64,000 nucleotides of DNA from Scortum barcoo (taxonomy: Eukaryota; Chordata; Actinopteri; Centrarchiformes; Terapontidae): assembly GCA_023238725.1 (NCBI GenBank), contig CM041535.1, forward strand, positions 20,517,230 to 20,581,229, read 5' to 3'. Of the stretch, positions 57,571 to 64,000 are shown one piece after another. The first letter of the stretch is position 1; every line of letters starts with the position of its first letter. Under the pieces are notes generated by a model. The model made no database searches. It was not told where the DNA came from and saw only the letters and a program-made list of their open reading frames with translations. Made by a program: the position numbers and the translations under genes.

Positions 57571-57719
57571 TTTTTATTAATTTTTTTTAAAATAATGCAT
57601 TTACATTGTTCTCGGTTGGAGGCAGAAATCTCAAAACCAGAGCTAATAAGACACAAACTAACTGCATGGCTGGGATGAAAATATGTTTGTTAGTAATTTG
57701 GGTGAACTGACCCTTTAAA
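57200..57719. repeat. Old dispersed percomorph repeat ending GGGTGAACTGACCCTTTA
   Basis: Contains ATCTCTTTCCAGAACC, AATAATCCACAGAGCC, CTGTGACAAG and the terminal GGGTGAACTGACCCTTTAA (about 57700-57717). I remember these phrases in this order from a high-copy percomorph repeat. The copy is diverged and carries a TA microsatellite. Class and exact left end are unknown. Confidence 0.55.
57527..57562. repeat. (AT)18 microsatellite
   Basis: A perfect AT run followed by a T-rich stretch (57562-57590). It lies inside the dispersed repeat. Confidence 0.95.
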
Positions 57720-60280
57720 TATCCACTGAGGTCTTGCAGCAAGATTCTCCTCTTTATCTTTATCAAGGCCCTACAGTGTTTCTCTGCTATATAATAGGTC
57801 ATTTGTGATTAATCAAACAGAAAAACACCACATTTAGGAAATAATTGTTTTCAAAAGGTCTGTCATATCTGCACACAGTTTTGGCACAGAGCACATACAT
57901 TTGTCTCAGATATCTTTAGTTTATTTTTCCGCTCATTTTGGGCACAAAAGGTCAACCACTCAAAACGATTACAGAACAACTCGGCACAGGTGCCTGAAAA
58001 TCTGCTGGAAAAGTGTGTTTACATAGTCGTGAAATGCATGACATATTTTGCCCTGCTGTGAGCACACAAGTGTCACACACAATATCGTGGGTTCATGTTC
58101 CTCGCTGCACAGACATTACTAGCTAACAGCAAAGCCAAATAATGACAACACAAGGCAAACAAATCTCGCCTGCCGACGCCAAGGCTGACACCCAAGGTCT
58201 TCCATCACTGTTGCGTGGCTGCTGCTGCTCTACAGTACTTCTAAGAATTCTCCCCCAAAGCCTGACACTGTGCAAATGTGTGTGAACTTTTTTTTTTGTG
58301 TGCGTGTAGATTTAAGAAAGAGAGAGAGAGAACAGGAGAGAGAGAGATATGGCAGGAAATGGGGAAAAAGCGAGAAATATGTGCAAGAGATTGTGGGTTG
58401 AGAGGCAGACAGTCTGCTGTGCCATTTTCAGGGGCAGTGTGACATTTCTGCTGAGCAGTGGTCACCCATGGCGGTCATTGGTGACGCACATGTGACAGAA
58501 ATGCTGACCCTGTTGGTCAATCTAACCACCGTTCTGCTGACACCTCAGTTTCTGCAGGTTTCCATGCGGATCCAAGACCGGCGTCTCCAGCGCCCAAGGC
58601 ACGAGCCATTAACCTCATCATGTATGTTTAGCCAGCGAGCTGGAACAAAACAAATGCACACTGTTATAGCAACGCGCCGCGACAAAGCTTGGTAGAACGA
58701 TCCAGGGTTTTTGGTCCTTAAAAACGCTTCCACCGGAATCACTGGGCTGTTTGGAGAGACAGTAGTAAATCTGTGAATCTCGGAGGAAAGCTGGCTAATT
58801 CATCCAACATCACTCCGCGCCCTCCACCCTGTACTGAATATTAATCAGCGAATGTTCCCAGTATCAAGCTGGCATCCGAGCCAAACAGATGATGGATGGA
58901 GCACCAACTGGGCTATCTCTCTTCTCTCTCTTTCCTCCTGCTCTCTGCTTCATCCAGATATGAGCAAATGATTTATATTTGGACTATTTCCTCCAATTGA
59001 TTGTCATTTAAATTTCGGCTCTGGCATTGTATCTGTTTATGCTCCGTTTCTTTCTACAGACTGGGGCATCTTTACAGTCAAATAGTTTGCTCTCATGTCC
59101 TTTTTCACCTTCTCATTTTCTCTCTATATCAGCCGTTCCCCTCCTCTCCAATCACATTAGCTGTCCTCTTCTGTTTCTTCTGTATTCAGAAAGGCAAAAT
59201 ATCTATTGACATAATAATCATGAAGGCCTTCCTCGTTTTCTACTGCTGCACTTTTTCATTTAAGTTTTGGCTAAATTCTGCTTCTCCATCTGGATGCACA
59301 CTTCCAAAAAGGCCTTGGTGGGATATTTTCTTTTTAAAGTCAAGTCAGGCCCAATATTACAAATCATAATATGCCTCAAGGGGCTTTTCAACTTTTCCTC
59401 ACTGTTCCCTCCGTTACATTTTCCTGCACATTAGATCACAAGGAAATTCAAATTTTCAGACTGAGACTATTTTTTTTCGAATCCAAATCTAAAAGAATGT
59501 ACAGACATAGAGAGGATGTAAATATTCAATATTCAACTATAAAGTGTGCAGCTGGATGTGTTGGAAACACAGAAAGAAACGATGGCAACGCTGCGGGAGA
59601 AAAATGCAAAGCAAAGTGAGCCAAAAGGTATTATGATAAATGCAAAACTGGGTGTCCCCTAAAGGCCTGTTACGAGGTCTCTGTATGTGAACTGAAAGCT
59701 GCAAAATGCTCTTTACTCTTTACTGCGTGCAACCAAAGCCGCATTACTTTTGTTCTGTTGGCATTCGATTAATGCGTTGTATTTAAAGAAGGTTTATCTC
59801 CCCGAGCAGATACAAAAAAATATGTTCCAGCAGAAATATAATCATGAAACTTCTTTGAAAGATGAGATATAAAGTAATAAGGGGAAAAAAAGTTTTGATG
59901 ACACCGCTCCTTTGTTTTACTTTTATCTTGGTCTGCCTGCTCGCTGTCAATCCCGCGCTCTCTGCAGGCTTTACGGGCAGATCCTCCACGCCTCCCTGCA
60001 TTCCTCCCACAACCTGATTATTTTCTAAGCTTTGATAAGTGACTTCTGAGTTTCAAGAGGATGAGAGAAAAAAAAAAAACAAAGAACAAAAAAGGAAAAA
60101 AAAACTAAACACATCACAGTCGTTTATGGCTCTGACCTTTTGCTGCACAGACTGCACGCTTTATTATCCCTCATTCCAACTCAGGACTCATTAGGAACAA
60201 CGGTTTCCTCTGACATGTGGAATTCTTCACACACACATCCACGTAGACACAGACGCACATTCCAGGTCCCGGGCTGGTTA
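57720..60280. other. Noncoding spacer
   Basis: No gene was recognised. An interrupted GA tract lies at 58318-58348 and pyrimidine-rich DNA at 58915-58950 and 59040-59200. A-rich DNA lies at 60065-60108. Confidence 0.5.
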
Positions 60281-60519
60281 TTAGTTTGGCATCGGGAGCG
60301 GGACATGACATCATGAGGCAGGCGGCGGTAAACACCCTTGATTGGTGGACAGCTGAGACTGCCAAAGGAGTGGGTGTCACTGTTGGTGGTCCCTCGCTAG
60401 AGTCCTGCACGATGGCGACTGAGACGAACGGGCGCAGCTCACTCTCTGCTGAGGTTGAACAAGCATGTGTTAGACTGCTGGGACTGATTAGAGCATTTGG
60501 GCTTGTTGTGTTTGTTTGA
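60250..60519 (+). other. CpG-richer patch with a 68-codon ORF, unproven
   Basis: About a dozen CpGs occur in 200 bp, with an inverted CCAAT box (GATTGG near 60340). An ATG at 60313 opens 68 codons to TGA at 60519. A second in-frame ATG near 60411 (GCACGATGGCG) has a better context. No donor of good quality follows. It could be a small promoter or start-exon region. No product was recognised. Confidence 0.18.
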
Positions 60520-61374
60520 ACAGAGGCAACTCACATCCCAAATCCTTTTTAAACGATAACCTTGTCTTGTTGGCCTGGATATGTATCATAAATATATCAA
60601 GCGATGTTTGGTTTGCAAAGTGAAACACGCATTGGGGTGTGTGCCATTCCTTTGACTTTTTTCAATTTAAGTTTGTGAATGTGTGCGTGTGTGTGTGTCA
60701 GAGTACTACATTAGCACATTTGGAGGGATTCTTTAAGCCGGGCTTTCAGCCTTTTGCAATTCAGTAAAGTATAATTGTGTTGTCATTTTCACAAGCTTAT
60801 CCCGCAGCAGCTTAGCCTGCTGGAAGAAGGCCAAGAGAGGTGTTGCGTACTGCACACAGTGGTAAGGTGATGAGAAAGGCTCTGCAAGACACTTATGTGA
60901 ATACGGCAAATACATGTAAATCTACTGCATGTGTGTATTGCTATGTATTGATTTACAGTATACAGAGGGGAGTCCCTGGAAAAGATGATTTGTGTGAAAA
61001 CATGGAGTCAAATAAATCCAATCAATTAAAAAAATGATGCATTAAACTGTAATATTTAAATATGCATTAAATTAATTCTTAAATTTTATCTGATTTTATC
61101 AATTTTCTCATGAATATAGATATATCTTGAGGCTACACATATATTTTTTGGTATTTGGATATATTCATTGGACCTTGACACAGCACAGCTTTTACTGGTT
61201 TGTGGTTTCACACTCAGACATACTCACAGTAATTAAATGCAGTTATTGAAGCAGTGCTGACATTAGCTCGATCAAATATAAAGAAGCTGTTGAAAACCTG
61301 ATAAACACAAAAAAGCCCAAACAGCAATCGACATGCCTAAATTAATCATCTGCTCTGTCATCTATGAAACATGG
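60520..61374. other. Noncoding spacer
   Basis: AT-rich. No gene was recognised. A short GT run lies near 60685-60700. Confidence 0.5.
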
Positions 61375-61562
61375 AGAACTGCAACTACATATTATTTTCA
61401 TTATCTATGACTCTGTCAGCTATTGAAGGATTAGTTGAATAATTGTTGAGACTTTTGAAATATTATTAAATAACCTCCCGGAGCCCAAGAAGACGTCTTT
61501 AAATTGCTTGTTTTGATTTAAAAGATATTACATTTATGCTGCTGTTAAACAGAGAAACATGG
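61375..61562 (+). mobile_element. Fragment of a percomorph MITE-like repeat
   Basis: CTGCAACTACATATTATTTTCATTATC, then ATTAGTTGAATAATTGTT, GAGCCCAAGAAGACGTC and TTGTTTTGATTTAAAAGATATT follow the order of a very common percomorph repeat I recall. Its ends are inverted (AGCTGCAACTAACGATTA type). Only the 5' part is present, so the 3' inverted end is lost. Recognition is from memory. Confidence 0.6.
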
Positions 61563-62740
61563 CCAACTTGTAAGCCAATTATAGAACAATAAGACATATA
61601 GGCAAAAATACTCTCTTGTATAACTCATTACCACATTCAACTGCTGGTTCAAGACAAAAAGCATGCGATGCATATAATAAAGGGTGGATATCACGATGCT
61701 GTGGCATTTTATTTGAAAGTCGGGGGCCCACTGTTTTTCAGAGGGAACGGTGGTATATTAAGCAGCTGCAGTTGGTTTGTTTTAATGGGATGGCTCACCT
61801 TTCTCTTTAAAGGAGAGTGCGGAAAAATACATAATGGATCACACATGCCAAAACAACAAATGAAGGCAAATCTTTTACAGAAAATAAGATTCTAATACAG
61901 GGATGATGCATGGAACCAAACAAAGCCATCGCTTATGTTCAAAGAAATTATTATCGGGCGAGACGGTGCGACTTTGTACAGCCAAGTAGTACGCCTTCAC
62001 TTTATAGACAGCAGAATAAAACCAGGGAGACATACTGTCTATTGAATTACACAGACCTATGCAGGCCCAGAACAGGCCCAGAGTTTATTTTTCCACCCTG
62101 TGTAAAACTCTCAACTCTTCCAAATCAGCATTCCAACTTCAGGACATGCATGCTAGGAGGCATTTCCCTAAAATCCTGCCTTATTCGTGCCTTGAAAGAC
62201 ACTTTATACTTCCAATTTCCAGGCTGCGAGAAGTATCCTCTTTCATTCATTGCCTGCAAAAATAGTCCAGGTCTGAAGTATCTGGATAGACTCCACCCCC
62301 CCCCCTTGTTCTCAAGCTCAGTTAGGTTTGGGGAGTTCAGCAGCCGTCTGCTTGTGTTGGTGTGTTATCCTTACATTTACATGGCCGTGTAATTGTTGAA
62401 CTTAGCAGTGTGTTCATTCATTAGTGAGTGCTTACCTCCCTGGTCCCTCTACTCATCTCTCTACATTAGCTCTGACAGTAATGACTTGCCAGGCCTAACC
62501 TCTTAACTGGCCTGATGCATGCTTGTGGCAAACCCACTCGAGCTGCCTGGGCTAAAATGGAAACATGCCGTTCCAGTATTTTACTTTTTTTCTTCTGTTC
62601 CTTTGCTCTCCATTTCCCTCTTCCTTGTGACCATTTCTTCCTTAAACTGTAGACTGAAAAGGGCCATTCGCTCAAATTTCAGACATTAACTCATTGATCT
62701 TTCCAGCAAGCAGTGGCAGTGTATATCATTATTGGTGTAT
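61563..62740. other. Noncoding spacer upstream of the candidate terminal exon
   Basis: No gene was recognised. The 160-codon plus-strand frame at 61910-62392 is the longest repeat-free one in the window but has no family motif or splice support. A C-run lies at about 62297-62306. Confidence 0.5.
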
Positions 62741-62761
62741 TAAATTGTTTTTCTTTTTCAG

Positions 62762-62908
62762 GTGCTGCTATCAAAAGATATAGGAACATCTAAACCCCTT
62801 GTATTTGGACCTCTATGTTCCAAACATAATACTATATAAAATGTATTTATATACTATTGATCTAAAAGTTTTGACTTTCCACTCAATAAAGTTATATAAT
62901 TATATAAT
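62762..62908 (+). other. Candidate terminal exon (acceptor, short ORF, AATAAA)
   Basis: TTGTTTTTCTTTTTCAG (AG at 62760-62761) is an excellent acceptor. The first frame of the following sequence is open 25 codons to TAA, while the other two close within 10 codons. AATAAA lies at 62885-62890. Cleavage would fall near 62905-62915, followed by GTGTTTATTTT and TTTGTAGTTTGTGT as downstream U/GU-rich elements. This is the best last-exon architecture in the window. Its upstream exons and product are unknown; a long noncoding RNA is equally possible. Confidence 0.35.
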
Positions 62909-62909
62909 T

Positions 62910-64000
62910 AAGTCACAGTGTTTATTTTAATTTGCAAACATATTTTGTAGTTTGTGTATAGTTGGTCACAATTTTACTAAGGTTTATGCAAACAGGTCAA
63001 AATTCTCAGTATCTAAAACGTACCACAGATAGGGTGTAGAAATCTGATCTGTTTAAAAAAATGTCTTTTACTAAACCCTGGATTAGTAAAAACATGAGGT
63101 TTAAATAACTGAACATTACAGTTGCTGAAGCATAAGAAAACTGCACCCATTGCAACTTCTCATCTACTTTCTATTGTCAAGCTGTTACAATGAAATGTGC
63201 TATAATGACATAAAGCCTAAATACTGTCAGATGATCAGCGCTCATCTGCAGTATATAAATTATGTCTGATGATAAAGCATGATAATGTAGCATCTCAAAA
63301 TCACATACCACCTCATGGTGTGCATGATAGTGACCTCAGTGTATTCAGATGTTCTCCACAACTCCCAGCTAACAGCCCAACTGAGCACAGATAGGAGAGG
63401 GTAGAAATGTAAATAGGCCACTATGTGTAACTACTACATCAGCTTGGACAGCTAAAGAAGTTATGCACTAACTGAATCAAACTTGAAGAAATATATTTTT
63501 CTGGACATAATCAGAGTCCTGTCAGGCAGGAACTAATAACATGTTCACTGTATCTGTAGTACAGTTTCGATTTCAACCACTATGCTGAAAATAAATCTGT
63601 TTTTATTTTTTATTTTTATAGAAGTTAGTATGCAGCATATCTTCCCAGAAAGAAATATGTTATTTATTGCATACATTTAGGCTTGGAGTGCAGTGGATTC
63701 TTTTTTATGTTATCAGACATATGCTGCAGATTCGTGGGACATATTCATGAGGGACTTTTAGCCTTTAGGGCTCCTTTACCCTCACTCTATCCAGAGGGAG
63801 GAAAAGATACACGAGTTCAGCTATATGATTCCTGACTGGACTGCAGAGATAAGAGAACCCAAATAAATCTCCACCCCTCCAAATGGGTTCCAGTGACAGT
63901 GAAAATAAAGAGGTTTTGGTTGGCCAGCCAGATGACTGACGTCTTGGTGCCGTTCCCACCTCAGTGACCAGCAGATAAAACCAGGATTAGAAAGAGACAC
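62910..64000. other. Noncoding spacer, window end
   Basis: AT-rich. No gene was recognised. A CRE-like TGACGTC lies near 63938 in a repeat-free final 270 bp that may continue as an enhancer-like block beyond the window. Confidence 0.45.

Noticed and set aside
61910..62392. 160-codon plus-strand frame
   Set aside because: No recognisable motif, weak start context and no splice logic. The length is plausible by chance among thousands of frames.
1..64000. CRISPR arrays, operons, riboswitches, rRNA, replication origins of bacterial or viral type
   Set aside because: None seen. Composition, microsatellites and SINEs indicate vertebrate nuclear DNA.

Overview
This window is ordinary vertebrate nuclear DNA, most likely from a teleost fish of the percomorph type. 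It is AT-rich and CpG-poor with short CpG-dense patches. Dinucleotide microsatellites (CA/GT, GA/CT, TA) are frequent, and old transposable-element copies are sparse. Several repeats match families I remember from percomorph genomes: a tRNA-derived SINE, an AFC-like SINE remnant, a GTCCTCAC/GGTTAG-rich repeat, and elements carrying phrases such as GTGTTAGCATGCTA and GGGTGAACTGACCCTTTA. These identifications are from memory and were not searched. No bacterial, phage, organellar or viral organisation is visible.

No protein-coding gene could be identified. The open frames are short, many run through simple repeats, and their number is about what AT-rich noncoding DNA of this size gives by chance. 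The window is best read as a gene desert or part of a very large intron. Such regions in fish often flank developmental regulators, and several stretches have the dense homeodomain, POU and SOX sites expected of enhancers. Nothing here names the target gene.

Layout. 1-12.9 kb: microsatellite-bearing spacer, an AFC-like SINE remnant near 6.1 kb, a CpG cluster near 9.8 kb and an enhancer-like block near 11.5 kb. 13-20 kb: the most gene-like part, with paired OTX-type sites (14.8 kb), a possible minus-strand exon (17.0-17.2 kb) and two plus-strand TATA promoters 612 bp apart (18.59 and 19.20 kb). The first lies in a small CpG-rich patch and the second has CCAAT and AP-1 boxes. 21-27 kb: a short dispersed duplication, a complete 650-bp hAT-type element with 8-bp target duplications, and a percomorph repeat apparently split by a second repeat. 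27.4-27.6 kb: two CCAAT boxes, a strong Kozak ATG and a good splice donor. 28-43 kb: mostly spacer with enhancer-like blocks and scattered exon-like signals. 43.8-45.1 kb: an intact SINE with a 16-bp target duplication and another old repeat. 48-50 kb: a CpG patch with a minus-strand small ORF and an exon-like block. 51-62 kb: TA repeats and two more percomorph repeats. 62.76-62.91 kb: the best candidate terminal exon, with acceptor, short ORF and AATAAA.

The exon, promoter and small-ORF calls are hypotheses from sequence signals alone. RNA-seq and cross-species alignment would decide them. I found no recognisable undescribed system. The most worthwhile leads are the double TATA promoter, the 27.4-27.6 kb promoter/first-exon candidate, the 62.8 kb terminal exon and the nested repeat.
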